DNA from: Candidatus Methylacidiphilales bacterium
GTDB taxonomy: Bacteria > Verrucomicrobiota > Verrucomicrobiia > Methylacidiphilales > JANWVL01
Assembly (NCBI GenBank): GCA_025056655.1
Contig: JANWVL010000112.1
Span: 1-61,408, forward strand
Direction of reading: 5' to 3'
DNA length: 61,408 bases
In this document: positions 8,811 through 17,620 of the stretch, piece after piece
Layout: each line of letters begins with the position of its first letter
Numbering within the stretch: the first letter of the stretch is position 1
Program-made: the position numbers and the translations under genes
The notes under the pieces: model-generated
Database searches by the model: none
Told to the model about the DNA's origin: nothing
What the model saw: the letters and a program-made list of their open reading frames with translations, nothing else

Positions 8811-9974
8811 ATGCTCAGAGGCAGCTCGGTGGCGTCACTCCTGTTTTTAGGAGTGGCATTTACAACTTGGGCTCAGCGAGATTACATACTCCGTGAAGAT
8901 AACGGCCGGGTTATCCTTGTGCCCAAGACTCGACTTCAAAAAAAAGCAGAAAATCAAGCTGCTTCGAGGCTTGCAGAAGTCTCTCGCCCGATCAATGATC
9001 AGCGTCAGATACGTGAATTTCGCTCACCTCTTCCTATCACAAGCGGGGGGGCAACTCCTGCGCCACTGCCACAACGCACACCGGCCAATCCTAATGAATC
9101 ATATCCCCGAGAGCAGAGTGAATTCGGAGTTGGCCATCCACGCCGTCCTACGCAGACTTTACAGCCTGCTGATCCGGGAGCTTTAGAAATCGGCAGGCAG
9201 GAAACTGGGCGATTAACGTCCCCGGATGCAACTATTGATGGAGTCAGCGTAGAGATTATTGCCCCCAAAGTGGATGAAGTTTTAAGAACCAACGAAGCCC
9301 TTGTTTTTCTGAAAGTCAGCGGTTATCCAATCAGTCCCACCGCGTTTCGCGTAAAAGCGATCTTGGATAACGAATCGCCGAGGACGCTCGATAATATTCG
9401 GAAACCGATTATTTTTAATAACCTCTCACAAGGTGGGCATTTGCTTCGCGTCTACTTAGTCAAGCCCAATGGTCGTGTCGTAGATGATCCAGGAGCTTTT
9501 GCTATGAGACGCTTTTACGTAGGGCAGAAAGATTTTCGCCACCAGATTGATGCCTTAGCTCCGCTTCTGACGGTGAATGATCCAGTGGCGGGACGTATTG
9601 AGTTAAGCCCCGCGGGGCTGTTTTGGTTTGACTTTTTGACTCGCAATGCGCCCATCGGTGAGGGGGCTTACGGCATCCGATACCGCTTCAATAATGTCTC
9701 TGCGACGGTTTATAGTCCTAAACCGATCTTTTGGCGCGGTCTTAGAGAGGGCCGATATCAGTTCACTGCCGAGCTGATCGATCCGGAAGGAAATGTTGCT
9801 GCAGGCCCATTCAACCGCGTAGAGCGGGAGTTTGAAATTGTTATAAACCAACAAGCTGGTGGGGTGGCAGTCCAGAATGATCATCAAAAACTTCAACTTC
9901 AAAATCTTCAACCTACCTCACCATCAACCTCTGATGCTGATCCGCCTCTTGATATTGATATTCCGTCTCCATAG
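8811..9974 (+). CDS. Exported hypothetical protein with Ig-like repeats
   Basis: I place the start at the ATG at 8811 because it gives a clean signal peptide (SSVASLLFLGVAFTTWAQ); the open frame reaches back to a TTG at 8727. The mature protein has a Pro/Arg/Thr-rich disordered region to ~150 (ORF numbering), then two similar beta modules (about 175-270 and 285-375) with motifs such as SPTAFRVKAILD and GRYQFTAELIDPEGNVA, which look like tandem Ig-like folds. The C-terminus is Gln/Pro/Asp-rich. No enzymatic motif is seen. It is probably a periplasmic or surface structural protein, and no family is recognised. Confidence 0.7.
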   Translation: MLRGSSVASLLFLGVAFTTWAQRDYILREDNGRVILVPKTRLQKKAENQAASRLAEVSRPINDQRQIREFRSPLPITSGGATPAPLPQRTPANPNESYPREQSEFGVGHPRRPTQTLQPADPGALEIGRQETGRLTSPDATIDGVSVEIIAPKVDEVLRTNEALVFLKVSGYPISPTAFRVKAILDNESPRTLDNIRKPIIFNNLSQGGHLLRVYLVKPNGRVVDDPGAFAMRRFYVGQKDFRHQIDALAPLLTVNDPVAGRIELSPAGLFWFDFLTRNAPIGEGAYGIRYRFNNVSATVYSPKPIFWRGLREGRYQFTAELIDPEGNVAAGPFNRVEREFEIVINQQAGGVAVQNDHQKLQLQNLQPTSPSTSDADPPLDIDIPSP

Positions 9975-10030
9975 GGCTTTTGAAATAAGAGTTGCGGCGC
10001 ACTCATAAATCTCATAGGAAGAATATTACT

Positions 10031-10113
10031 GCCGGCGTGGCGAAATGGCAGACGCGATAGACTCAAAATCTATTATGGGCAACCATGTGTGGGTTCGAAT
10101 CCCTCCGCCGGCA
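10031..10113 (+). tRNA. tRNA-Leu (CAA)
   Basis: An 83-nt cloverleaf with acceptor stem GCCGGCG/CGCCGGC, anticodon loop CTCAAAA (anticodon CAA, reading TTG), a variable arm and T-loop GGGTTCGAATCC. CCA is not encoded. It lies 17 nt upstream of the next CDS. Confidence 0.95.
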
Positions 10114-10130
10114 TGGGAATAACAGCATTC

Positions 10131-10763
10131 ATGACGGCGAATCCACAAGAAGGTAAAGCCACTTCGCGATCAGATCCGCCTGCTTTGTGGCAAGTCTTGG
10201 GGCTGAATATCGTTCCCTTACTTGGGGTGCTGCTTTTCAAATGGGATGCAGGCACGCTACTCGCTGTATATTGGCTTGAAAATGTCGTTATCGGGCTTTT
10301 TCATGCCCTGCGACTTGCAACGGCGCGTGGGATTTTTTGGGAAAAACTTTTTCTTGTGCCTTTCTTTCTTATGCATTACGGCGGATTTTGCGCGGGACAC
10401 GGAGTGTTTATCGTAGTGCTGACACAAGGTGATAAAGCTTTGGACTTAGTCTTCCAAGGCCAGTGGAGTGAAGTGGAGACCATTATCTTTCATGGACAAT
10501 TCAAAGTGCTTCTTCTTGCTTATCTCATCATAAATGCGTCGGATTTCCTCTCATGGTATAAAAAACCTCGAACGGAGGCCGCTCGGGACATGATCGGCGC
10601 GCCATATCCTCGGATCATCTTCTTACATCTCGGCCTTGTGATTGGAGGAGGGATTGCGATGCTTTTCCAATCTGCGCTCTGGATTCTTTTGATTTTGGTC
10701 TTGGCCAAATGTTACTATGATTTGCGAGTCCACAAAATGCCTTGGGGAAAAGTAAAAAGTTGA
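10131..10763 (+). CDS. Multi-pass membrane protein, DUF6498-like
   Basis: This is a protein of about 210 residues with five or so hydrophobic helices. The open frame begins inside tRNA-Leu at 10089, so I chose the first ATG after the tRNA (10131). The sequence features YWLENVVIGLFHALR and FFLMHYGGFCAGHGVF, whose Trp-x-Glu-Asn and His-Tyr-Gly pattern matches my recollection of DUF6498 family proteins. Function is unknown. It is 15 nt upstream of ruvB and probably co-transcribed with it. Confidence 0.65.
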   Translation: MTANPQEGKATSRSDPPALWQVLGLNIVPLLGVLLFKWDAGTLLAVYWLENVVIGLFHALRLATARGIFWEKLFLVPFFLMHYGGFCAGHGVFIVVLTQGDKALDLVFQGQWSEVETIIFHGQFKVLLLAYLIINASDFLSWYKKPRTEAARDMIGAPYPRIIFLHLGLVIGGGIAMLFQSALWILLILVLAKCYYDLRVHKMPWGKVKS

Positions 10764-10778
10764 ATTTGGTTATCTTCC

Positions 10779-11795
10779 ATGAAATCCAGCACGCAGGATG
10801 AGCTTCATAAAAGGGATTTTCAATTTGAGAATACGCTGCGCCCATCTCTTCTTAAAGATTTCATCGGCCAGGAAAAGGTTAAGGAACGTCTGCAGGTTCT
10901 TATTCAAGCAGCTAAACTTCGTGGAAATCCGCTTGAGCATCTTCTTTTCAGCGGGCCTCCGGGGCTCGGTAAAACCTCCTTGGCTCACATCATTGCCCAT
11001 GAAATGGGGGCGTCTCTCAAATGCACATCTGGTCCTGTGATTGAAAAAGCTGGTGATTTGGCTGGTCTTTTAACTACGTTGCAGGAGGGCGACTTGCTTT
11101 TCATTGATGAAATTCATCGGCTTGACAAGACCATCGAGGAGTATCTCTATCCCGCTATGGAGGATTTTCGTATAGATATCATCATCGACCAAGGCCCGAA
11201 CGCACGAAGCATGCGGCTTAATCTTCCGCGTTTTACCTTGATTGGTGCAACTACGCGCAGCGGGATGATTAGCGCTCCGCTTCGCTCGCGTTTTGGAATG
11301 CACAATCGCCTAGACTACTATACGGCAGAAGAGCTTACCCGAGTCGTCTTGCGATCGGCACAAATTCTAGGTGTTTCCATTGAACATGAAGCAGCTTTTG
11401 AAATAGCTCGTCGCTCGCGAGGCACTCCACGGATTGCAAACAATCTGCTTCGCTGGGTCCGGGATTTTGCATTGGTTAAAAATGCTGGTCATGTGACAGT
11501 GGCGATCGCTGACGCAGCTTTGCAGATGATGGAAATCGATCAAGATGGGTTGGATGAGCTGGACACGCGTCTTCTCGAAACGCTGATTTTTAAGTATCAA
11601 GGCGGTCCGGTTGGATTACAGTCTCTTTCAGTCGCTGTGGGAGAGGAGGCGGGCACGATCGAGGAAGTGTGTGAGCCTTATTTAATCCTTTGCGGATTTG
11701 TTCATCGGACTCCACAGGGGCGGATTGCGACAGAGCGCGCTTTCAAAAAATTTGGAGTGACTCCTCCGAGCAGAACGGGGGATTTCTTTAGCTAG
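10779..11795 (+). CDS. ruvB: Holliday junction branch-migration helicase RuvB
   Basis: This AAA+ motor drives branch migration of Holliday junctions with RuvA and RuvC. At 338 residues it is of standard length. Visible elements are the opening [19 protein letters not shown], Walker [10 protein letters not shown], Walker [11 protein letters not shown], sensor 1 LIGATTRSG, the arginine-finger region APLRSRFG, and a C-terminal winged helix ([24 protein letters not shown]). ruvA and ruvC are not in the window. Confidence 0.97.
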   Translation: MKSSTQDELHKRDFQFENTLRPSLLKDFIGQEKVKERLQVLIQAAKLRGNPLEHLLFSGPPGLGKTSLAHIIAHEMGASLKCTSGPVIEKAGDLAGLLTTLQEGDLLFIDEIHRLDKTIEEYLYPAMEDFRIDIIIDQGPNARSMRLNLPRFTLIGATTRSGMISAPLRSRFGMHNRLDYYTAEELTRVVLRSAQILGVSIEHEAAFEIARRSRGTPRIANNLLRWVRDFALVKNAGHVTVAIADAALQMMEIDQDGLDELDTRLLETLIFKYQGGPVGLQSLSVAVGEEAGTIEEVCEPYLILCGFVHRTPQGRIATERAFKKFGVTPPSRTGDFFS

Positions 11796-11851
11796 GCTTT
11801 GTCTGTTGTAGGGTTTGACAGGAATAGTCGTGTAAGTAAGTTAACTACGTT

Positions 11852-12001
11852 ATGAATAAAATCATTCTATCTCTTGTTATGTTGGCCTTTGCAGTGAGCG
11901 CTTCGTTTGCTGCAGGCTGCGGTGGTTGTCCCAAGTCTAAGAAAGAGGGCAAGAAGGGAAAACCCAAGCAGGAAGAGAAACAGGAAAATCGGCAGTCCTG
12001 A
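11852..12001 (+). CDS. 49-residue exported Cys/Lys-rich peptide
   Basis: A short ORF with a textbook signal peptide (MNKIILSLVMLAFAVSASFA) followed by AGCGGCPKSKKEGKKGK and a Gln/Glu tail. The mature part is only ~29 residues, with a CxxC pair and strong positive charge. Its start is 56 nt after ruvB. No family is assigned; a CxxC next to a basic tail could bind a metal, haem or thiol partner, or cysteine 23 could be lipidated, although no perfect lipobox is seen. The clean signal sequence and stop make a real gene likely. Confidence 0.6.
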   Translation: MNKIILSLVMLAFAVSASFAAGCGGCPKSKKEGKKGKPKQEEKQENRQS

Positions 12002-12014
12002 TTAGGGCTTAGAA

Positions 12015-12050
12015 AAAAGACGAGCGGCTGTCAAAAGACGAGTGGCTGTC
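12015..12050 (+). repeat. Two tandem 18-nt repeats with hairpin potential
   Basis: AAAAGACGAGCGGCTGTC is followed directly by a second copy with a single C-to-T change. The second copy together with the following TTT can form a hairpin (AAAGAC / GTCTTT, loop of 8). It lies just after the 49-residue peptide gene and before a T6 run, so it may end that transcript. Confidence 0.6.
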
Positions 12051-12072
12051 TTTGAGGGTATTTTTTGCGAGC

Positions 12073-12105
12073 TAAGCCAGAGTTTTTTGTCTGCGCTCTG
12101 GCTTA
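12073..12105. terminator. Perfect 10-bp inverted repeat between convergent genes
   Basis: TAAGCCAGAG and CTCTGGCTTA flank a 13-nt loop. The right arm includes the stop codon of the minus-strand gene. It lies between the plus-strand ruvB group and the minus-strand BsuPI-like gene, so it could end transcription from both sides, but neither arm is followed by a good U-tract. Confidence 0.45.
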
Positions 12106-12615
12106 TGGGACAGAGAAGGCCTTTTGGGTGTTGAGGACTTCATGCTCGACTAGCTCGCCTTCGGCAACGTATTCGCCTGGAGGCAGAGATATGGTCTCTT
12201 CGTAGGTGGCGGAGTCGTTTGGGTTTATGGCAAGCGTGCCAAGGACTTGAGCGTAGAGCTTTCCAGCGGAGGAGTTGAAGATCGTTTTTCCCGAGCTATT
12301 TCGGACGCGGATTTCATATCTGCGGGCTGTAGAAAACGGTAGGGTGATTACTCGGCGGCTTTTGTTGGTGACGCTGAATGTTAATTTTACTCGGTGTTGA
12401 CCGAGTTTTTCGATGTTGAGGGTGGGCACGATTTGTTTGTAAGGGATTTCGTTTGCGCGATGGATGCGATTGACGTCTCCGCTCATTCTGAGCTTTTTGG
12501 GGTTCGGATTTCTAAATTTTTCGGGGACTGTTTTTTTGCTGGGAGAAACTTCAATAGCGCTGATGGTGGCGGCATTTATTAGTAGGCTGATGAGGGGGAT
12601 AAAGAACAGTTTCAT
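12103..12615 (-). CDS. Exported protein with BsuPI-like domain
   Basis: This 170-residue protein has a signal peptide (LFFIPLISLLINAATISA), a basic linker, then an Ig-like beta domain at about 70-165 with VKLTFSVTNKSRRVITLPF, RYEIRVRNSSGKTIF and SLPPGEYVAEGEL. This is the pattern of the BsuPI (intracellular proteinase inhibitor) domain, which in exported proteins is usually an uncharacterised beta-sandwich rather than a proven inhibitor. Partner unknown. Confidence 0.7.
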   Translation of the reverse strand: MKLFFIPLISLLINAATISAIEVSPSKKTVPEKFRNPNPKKLRMSGDVNRIHRANEIPYKQIVPTLNIEKLGQHRVKLTFSVTNKSRRVITLPFSTARRYEIRVRNSSGKTIFNSSAGKLYAQVLGTLAINPNDSATYEETISLPPGEYVAEGELVEHEVLNTQKAFSVP

Positions 12616-12661
12616 ATGGAGGGATACTACTAAGAAATAGGAATTGGCAAAGGCAAGTTGA

Positions 12662-13855
12662 TTATTGCGACTTTTGTGAAACTTCAGTGGGGTCGGATTT
12701 CTGGATAGTCTGCAGAGCCTCAGCGAGGAGGTCGTGTTGCCAGGGGGACCAACGGTAGGTATCGAGGAGGAGTTGTGGGGAGTGGTGCGGATCGCGGCTT
12801 AGAATGGTGAGAAGTTGCTTAGAGGCTATGAAAGATGGGGCTAAGTTGCATCGTGCGGCGGCGGAATCGCGGGCAGTTTTGAGGATCTGCATGTTTCTAT
12901 CGAAATGGGGATTGTGGGTTTTGGGCGAGGGTTTGGGAGGGTGAGCTTCGTCGGGGGCTGCTGAACGGGCGGTATGTATGATCTTGAGAAGTTGTTGTGC
13001 GATGTGGGGGTGCCGAGAGAGCCAACGGAGTGTGGGGGGCCATTGATCGAGGTGGCGCGTCTCAAGGCTCCAACGGACTAGGGTGAGGAGTTGCTCGTTG
13101 TTAATGACTTTGAAGACGGGCACATCTCTACGCTCTGCTTCTTTTTCGCGCCAAAACCATAGGGCTTTCAAGATCGATAGGCCTTCTTGTGGGAGGTTTC
13201 TTGATCCGCGGATGCGCCAACGGTCGTCGGTGTCGTTGTCGTCGAGGGTTCCCTCCTTTGAGCCAGAGTCGGCATTGGAAAAAGCAAGGCGCATTATGCG
13301 ATGGCATGTCTGTTCGTGCCATGATAAGCGATTGTGGGCAATGAGCTCAGCGCGCATTTTTTCTGCGAGTGGCTGTAGGTAGAAGACATCTGCTATTGCG
13401 TAGCGCAACATTTTTTCGGGCAGCGGTCGAATTGACCAATCGTCGCGTTGGCTGGATTTATTGAGACGGACTCCGAAGTAACGCTCGACCAGGGCTGCAT
13501 AACCGAAGGCTTGGATATTTAAAATCTGAGCGGCAACTGCGGTGTCGAATATGGCTTGAGGGGGATGCGCGCCGACTTGTCTTAGCATTTTGAGGTCATA
13601 CTCCATGCCGTGGAAAATCCAGGTGTGGCGTTGCCAGAGGGGCCAGATGGCAGACCAATTGTCTATGGCTAAGGCATCGATGAGGGCGTGTTGGGGGCCG
13701 TGTGCGAGGGCAATGAGGCATAGTTTCTCTCGATAGTGGTGCAGGCTGTCGGCCTCGATATCAAGGGTGAGGGGGATCTCAGGATTTAGGGAGCGTGAAA
13801 AGCGGATGAGTTCTTGGGTTGTGTGAATCCATTTGAATTTATCTGGTGGCTGCAT
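12662..13855 (-). CDS. rnd: Ribonuclease D
   Basis: A DEDDy-type 3'-5' exoribonuclease in tRNA and small RNA maturation. At 397 residues it is in the normal range. Exo motifs are LTLDIEADSLHHY (motif I), FHGMEYDLKML (motif II) and YAIADVFYLQPL (motif III, Tyr and Asp in place). An HRDC domain follows at about 230-300 (LKALWFWREKEAERRDVP, VINNEQLL). The C-terminal ~90 residues are less conserved. It stands alone, 46 nt upstream of the BsuPI-like gene on the same strand. Confidence 0.93.
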   Translation of the reverse strand: MQPPDKFKWIHTTQELIRFSRSLNPEIPLTLDIEADSLHHYREKLCLIALAHGPQHALIDALAIDNWSAIWPLWQRHTWIFHGMEYDLKMLRQVGAHPPQAIFDTAVAAQILNIQAFGYAALVERYFGVRLNKSSQRDDWSIRPLPEKMLRYAIADVFYLQPLAEKMRAELIAHNRLSWHEQTCHRIMRLAFSNADSGSKEGTLDDNDTDDRWRIRGSRNLPQEGLSILKALWFWREKEAERRDVPVFKVINNEQLLTLVRWSLETRHLDQWPPTLRWLSRHPHIAQQLLKIIHTARSAAPDEAHPPKPSPKTHNPHFDRNMQILKTARDSAAARCNLAPSFIASKQLLTILSRDPHHSPQLLLDTYRWSPWQHDLLAEALQTIQKSDPTEVSQKSQ

Positions 13856-13965
13856 TTGAATTTTTTGGAATAGGTTTAGCTTAGCTTAAAATTTCAATCA
13901 TGGTGTTTTTTAGGTGAAGAGGGATTTTTTATTTAATAAGTATCTTGGATGGCTAATATAGGGGT

Positions 13966-15156
13966 ATGAGCTTTATTCAACGGATTGCTGATGCGTATAC
14001 GGTGGTGGGTTTTAACAATGATGAGATCAAGCGATATGGGCGTCACTTGATCATGCCTGAGGTGACCTTGTCGGGTCAGCAGAAGCTTAAGTCGGCGCGA
14101 GTGCTTTGTATAGGGACTGGGGGGTTGGGGTCTCCGCTTTTGGCTTATTTGGCGGCTGCAGGGATAGGGAAGATCGGGATTGTGGATTTTGACACTGTGG
14201 ATTACTCGAATTTACATCGCCAGATCATTCACAAGACGCGGAACGTGGGGAAACCTAAGATTGAGTCGGCGATTGAGACGATCCGCGAAATTAATCCTTA
14301 CGTGCAGGTGCAGCCTTATCAGACGGCGTTGCGGTCGGAGAATGCGCTTGAGATTATGAAGGATTACGATGTGGTGGTGGATGGGACGGATAATTTTCCG
14401 ACGCGTTATTTGGTGAATGATGCATGTGTGTTGCTAGGTAAGCCGAATGTGTACGGGAGTATTTTTCGTTTTGATGGGCAGGCGACGGTTTTTTGGGCAG
14501 AGAGGGGGCCTTGTTATCGCTGTCTTTATCCTGAGCCGCCTGAGCCTGGGATGGTGCCGAGCTGTGCGGAGGGAGGTGTGTTGGGAGTGTTGCCTGGGGT
14601 GATCGGTGTGATTCAGGCGATTGAGACGGTGAAGTTAATTATTGGGGTGGGTGATTTGTTGATTGGGCGTTTGTTGCTTTTTGATGCATTGAAGATGAAG
14701 TTTCGTGAGCTCAAGATTCGTAAGGATCCGCGTTGTCCGATTTGTGGGCCGCAGGCGACGATCAAGCATTTGATTGATTATGATCAATTTTGTGGGGTTG
14801 TTCCTCAGCAGCAGAATGGGAGGGTTGATGGGGAGATAGGAGAGATGTCGGTTATGGAGTTGTATGAGGCTTTGAGGAGAGATCCTGGGAGTTTTGATCT
14901 GATCGATGTGCGTGAGGTTCAGGAGTGGGAGATTGCGCGGATTCCGGGGGCGAAGTTGATCCCGTTGAGTGTGCTGCCTGAGCGGATACATGAGTTGGAT
15001 AGTTCGCGTGAGATTGTGGTGCATTGTAAGTCGGGGGTGAGGAGTCTGAAGGCTTGTCGGTTGTTGTATCAGGCTGGTTTTCGGAAGTTGAGGAATGTGG
15101 TGGGGGGGATTGATGCGTGGAGTGCGGAGATAGATCCGTCGGTGCCGACTTATTGA
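13966..15156 (+). CDS. moeB: E1-like adenylyltransferase with rhodanese domain (MoeB/MoeZ/ThiF type)
   Basis: This protein activates the C-terminus of a small ubiquitin-like sulfur carrier (MoaD, ThiS or CysO) by adenylation and can pass sulfur through its rhodanese domain. Residues ~20-265 hold the E1 domain: GTGGLGSPLLAYLAAAG nucleotide loop, zinc cysteines in CYRCLYPEP and CPICG, and a candidate catalytic Cys in PSCAEGG. Residues ~290-390 hold the rhodanese domain with active-site Cys in VVHCKSGVRS. The two-domain MoeZ-like layout leaves the pathway open (molybdopterin, thiamine or cysteine). It is 2 nt upstream of clpS. Confidence 0.9.
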   Translation: MSFIQRIADAYTVVGFNNDEIKRYGRHLIMPEVTLSGQQKLKSARVLCIGTGGLGSPLLAYLAAAGIGKIGIVDFDTVDYSNLHRQIIHKTRNVGKPKIESAIETIREINPYVQVQPYQTALRSENALEIMKDYDVVVDGTDNFPTRYLVNDACVLLGKPNVYGSIFRFDGQATVFWAERGPCYRCLYPEPPEPGMVPSCAEGGVLGVLPGVIGVIQAIETVKLIIGVGDLLIGRLLLFDALKMKFRELKIRKDPRCPICGPQATIKHLIDYDQFCGVVPQQQNGRVDGEIGEMSVMELYEALRRDPGSFDLIDVREVQEWEIARIPGAKLIPLSVLPERIHELDSSREIVVHCKSGVRSLKACRLLYQAGFRKLRNVVGGIDAWSAEIDPSVPTY

Positions 15157-15158
15157 GT

Positions 15159-15461
15159 ATGGTGGAGTTGCCAGTGAAAAATTCGACGAGAGAGAAAGAA
15201 GGGATTCGTTCTCGCCCTTCGGAGGCTTTGGATAATGGGTGGTCGGTGGTTGTGTGGAATGATCCGGTGAATTTGATGAGCTATGTGACGTATGTATTTA
15301 TGAAGGTGCTGGGTATGAACCGTGCGATGGCTGAGCGGCATATGTTGGAAGTCCATGAAAAGGGGAAGAGTGTAGTTGCGCATGAGAGTAGCAAAGAGAG
15401 AGCGGAATTTATAGCTAGGCAGCTTCATAGTTATAATCTTCTGGCGACGATTGAGTCGTGA
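15159..15461 (+). CDS. clpS: ATP-dependent Clp protease adaptor ClpS
   Basis: ClpS delivers N-degron substrates to ClpAP or ClpCP. I chose the ATG at 15159, giving 100 residues, because an earlier in-frame start would lie inside moeB. The core is conserved: WSVVVWNDPVNLMSYVTYVF (Asn-Asp of the N-degron pocket), KVLGMNRAMAERHMLEVHEKGKS and ERAEFIARQLHSYNLLATIE. The ~25-residue N-terminal tail is unstructured, as is usual. It is followed at once by a DUF2017-like gene, an arrangement also known in Actinobacteria. Confidence 0.94.
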   Translation: MVELPVKNSTREKEGIRSRPSEALDNGWSVVVWNDPVNLMSYVTYVFMKVLGMNRAMAERHMLEVHEKGKSVVAHESSKERAEFIARQLHSYNLLATIES

Positions 15462-15462
15462 T

Positions 15463-15939
15463 ATGGAGCTAGGGGGTCAAAAGAAGGAGCTGCGGTTGGA
15501 TGCAGCGCAGTGTGCGGTGGCTGTGAGGGCTGGGGAGTTGTTGATGGAGTTGTATCGCCAGAGGGAGGTGGTTTCGACTTACGATGATGGATTTTTGGGG
15601 AGGAGTTGGGATGAGGAGTGGCTGGAGATGTTTGAGGATGAGCGGCAGGGGGAGTGGAACGAGGAGCGCTTGGATCGGTTGGAGGTTTGGCTTCGGAGGG
15701 TGAGGAGGGGGAAGGATGAGGAGGGAGCGGTGTTTGTTCTCGATAGTGAGTGTGTAGATTGGGCTTTGAGGGTTTTGAATGATTTAAGGCTTTCGTTGGC
15801 TGTGAAGTATAAGGTGACGGAGAGGGATATGTCTCTTCATCCGCTTAAGATTAGGGGGGCAGAGAGGAGAGAAGCTATGTTGTTGATTCATTGGTGTGCG
15901 GCTTTACAGCAGGCGCTTTTGGAGTCGGTGCAGGAATGA
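15463..15939 (+). CDS. DUF2017-like protein downstream of clpS
   Basis: This helical, acidic protein of about 158 residues starts one nucleotide after clpS (ATG 15463; a TTG at 15451 is also in frame). It has a Glu/Trp-rich middle (WDEEWLEMFEDERQGEWNEERL) and a C-terminal part with LRVLNDLRLSLAVKYKV and RREAMLLIHWCAALQQALL, resembling the DUF2017 proteins that follow clpS elsewhere. Position suggests a link to regulated proteolysis, but no biochemical role is known. It converges on prfA with 5 nt between. Confidence 0.65.
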   Translation: MELGGQKKELRLDAAQCAVAVRAGELLMELYRQREVVSTYDDGFLGRSWDEEWLEMFEDERQGEWNEERLDRLEVWLRRVRRGKDEEGAVFVLDSECVDWALRVLNDLRLSLAVKYKVTERDMSLHPLKIRGAERREAMLLIHWCAALQQALLESVQE

Positions 15940-15944
15940 GGGGG

Positions 15945-17042
15945 TTAGAGATGGGCGGTGGGTTCTGTTTCGAGCTGAGCGAGGCGCCGCTGGATGTCGT
16001 CTTGGAGTAGGGCTTGAAGGAGTGGTTCTATATCGCCATCCATGAATGCGGAGAGATTGTAGAGGGTGAAGTTGATGCGGTGGTCGGTGATGCGGTTTTG
16101 GGGGTAGTTGTAGGTGCGGATTTTTTCATTGCGATCGCCGGTGCCGACTTGTGCTTTGCGTGCGGATGCGTATTTGGCGGCTTCTTCGGATTGTTTTTTT
16201 TGGAGTAGGCGGGCGCGGAGGATGGAGATGGCTTTTTCGCGGTTTTTGATTTGTGAGCGGCTGTCTTGGCAACGGACGATCATGCCTGTGGGGATGTGCA
16301 TGACTTGCACAGCGGAGTCTGTGGTGTTGACGCCTTGGCCTCCTGGGCCGCTGGCGCGGCAGACTTCGATGCGGAGTTCTTCGGGTTTGATGACTAGGTC
16401 GACTTCTTGTGCTTCGGGGAGGACGGCTACGGTAGCTGTTGAGGTGTGGATGCGGCCTTGCGCTTCGGTGGCGGGGACGCGTTGGACACGGTGGACGCCA
16501 CTTTCGAAGCGGAGGGTTCTGAAGACGTCTTCTCCGTTGACTTGGAAGATGATTTCTTTGAAGCCGCCGAGGTCGGAGGGGCTGATGTCGTGAATTTCGA
16601 TTTTCCATCCTTTTCGTTCTGCGTAGCGGGAATACATTCGGAATAGGTCTGCGGCGAATAGGGCGGCTTCATGGCCTCCGGTGCCGGCGCGGATTTCGAG
16701 GATGGTGTTGCGTGATTCGTTTTCGTCTGGGGGGAGGATGCCGAGGAGGATGGCGGTGTGGAGTTGTTGGCGTCGGGCTTCGAGTGTGGGGATTTCTTGT
16801 TGGGCGAGCTCGGCGAGGTCGGTGTGGTGGGGGTCGTTGATGAGGGCTTTGGTTTTTGCGAGTTCGGATTCGGTCTGAAGGAGTTGTTCCCAATCGCGGA
16901 GGAGTTGTTTGATTTTGTTGTGTTCTTTGGTGAGGGATTGGGCGCGTTTGGGGTCGATGGTGAAGACGACGCCGGAGGCGAGTTCGTCTTCGAGTCGTGT
17001 GAGTCTTGCTTTTAGTCGCTGGATGTGTGGGGAGAGATCCAT
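15945..17042 (-). CDS. prfA: Peptide chain release factor 1
   Basis: RF1 reads UAA and UAG and triggers hydrolysis of peptidyl-tRNA. At 365 residues it is of standard length. The peptidyl-hydrolase motif GGQ is present in [17 protein letters not shown], and the codon-reading tripeptide is PAT ([16 protein letters not shown]), which identifies RF1 rather than RF2 (SPF). The N-terminal coiled coil and the C-terminal [21 protein letters not shown] are typical. It lies downstream of rpmE2 on the same strand, separated by a strong stem-loop. The usual prmC partner is not adjacent. Confidence 0.97.
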   Translation of the reverse strand: MDLSPHIQRLKARLTRLEDELASGVVFTIDPKRAQSLTKEHNKIKQLLRDWEQLLQTESELAKTKALINDPHHTDLAELAQQEIPTLEARRQQLHTAILLGILPPDENESRNTILEIRAGTGGHEAALFAADLFRMYSRYAERKGWKIEIHDISPSDLGGFKEIIFQVNGEDVFRTLRFESGVHRVQRVPATEAQGRIHTSTATVAVLPEAQEVDLVIKPEELRIEVCRASGPGGQGVNTTDSAVQVMHIPTGMIVRCQDSRSQIKNREKAISILRARLLQKKQSEEAAKYASARKAQVGTGDRNEKIRTYNYPQNRITDHRINFTLYNLSAFMDGDIEPLLQALLQDDIQRRLAQLETEPTAHL

Positions 17043-17090
17043 GGGGAGGAACGGGGTGGGGATATGTGAAGTGGGGATGGGTGGAAATAA

Positions 17091-17119
17091 ATAAGCCTAG
17101 GTGATTGACCTAGGCTTAT
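17091..17119 (-). terminator. Stem-loop between rpmE2 and prfA
   Basis: A perfect 12-bp inverted repeat (ATAAGCCTAGGT / ACCTAGGCTTAT) with a 5-nt loop. On the minus strand it follows the rpmE2 stop and is succeeded by TTATTTCC, so it is a probable terminator or attenuator of rpmE2 upstream of prfA. Confidence 0.7.
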
Positions 17120-17140
17120 GGGGTGATGGGGGAGGGGAAA

Positions 17141-17416
17141 CTAGTTGTTTTTTTTCTTTTTGGTGGCGGCGAGGGTGGTGGTGCCGTAGCGGCGTGAGAA
17201 TTTTTCGACGCGGCCAGCGGTGTCAACGAATTTTTGTTGTCCGGTGAAGAATGGGTGAGAGACTGCGCTGATTCCGAGGGAGACGACATAGTGCTCGACA
17301 CCGTTTATGACTTCTGTGCGGTTGGATTTCATAGTGGAGCGTGTGATGAATCGGGCGTCGCTGGCGGTGTCGACGAAGACTACGGGGTGTAGTGGGGGGT
17401 GGATGTTTTTTTTCAT
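17141..17416 (-). CDS. rpmE2: 50S ribosomal protein L31, type B
   Basis: A 91-residue ribosomal large-subunit protein. It opens MKKNIHPPLHPVVFVDTAS and has SAVSHPFFTGQQKFVDTAGR and VEKFSRRYG. The zinc-binding cysteines of type A L31 are absent, so this is the zinc-independent type B form. The start is the ATG at 17416; upstream in-frame residues are not conserved. A Lys-rich tail ends the protein. The preceding strand is C-rich and has no Shine-Dalgarno. Confidence 0.93.
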   Translation of the reverse strand: MKKNIHPPLHPVVFVDTASDARFITRSTMKSNRTEVINGVEHYVVSLGISAVSHPFFTGQQKFVDTAGRVEKFSRRYGTTTLAATKKKKNN

Positions 17417-17491
17417 AGGATGAGGGGGAGGATGCAAGATTTTGTTTGGGCAATCAATCAAAATTGTGTAGTAAGGTATGGCTGTTTGGAC

Positions 17492-17564
17492 GGCTCTGTA
17501 GCTCAACGGTTAGAGCAGAGGACTCATAATCCTTTGGTTCAGGGTTCGAATCCCTGCGGAGCCA
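17492..17564 (+). tRNA. tRNA with CAU anticodon (elongator Met or Ile2)
   Basis: A 73-nt cloverleaf with acceptor stem GGCTCTG/CGGAGCC, anticodon loop CTCATAA (CAU) and T-loop GGTTCGAATCC. Sequence alone does not separate elongator tRNA-Met from lysidine-modified tRNA-Ile2. CCA is not encoded. It is divergent from rpmE2. Confidence 0.93.
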
Positions 17565-17620
17565 GAATTCTTGGGGCGTGTGGGAGGTTGGGGGTGTTGG
17601 TTGAGGGGTGTGGATGGGGA

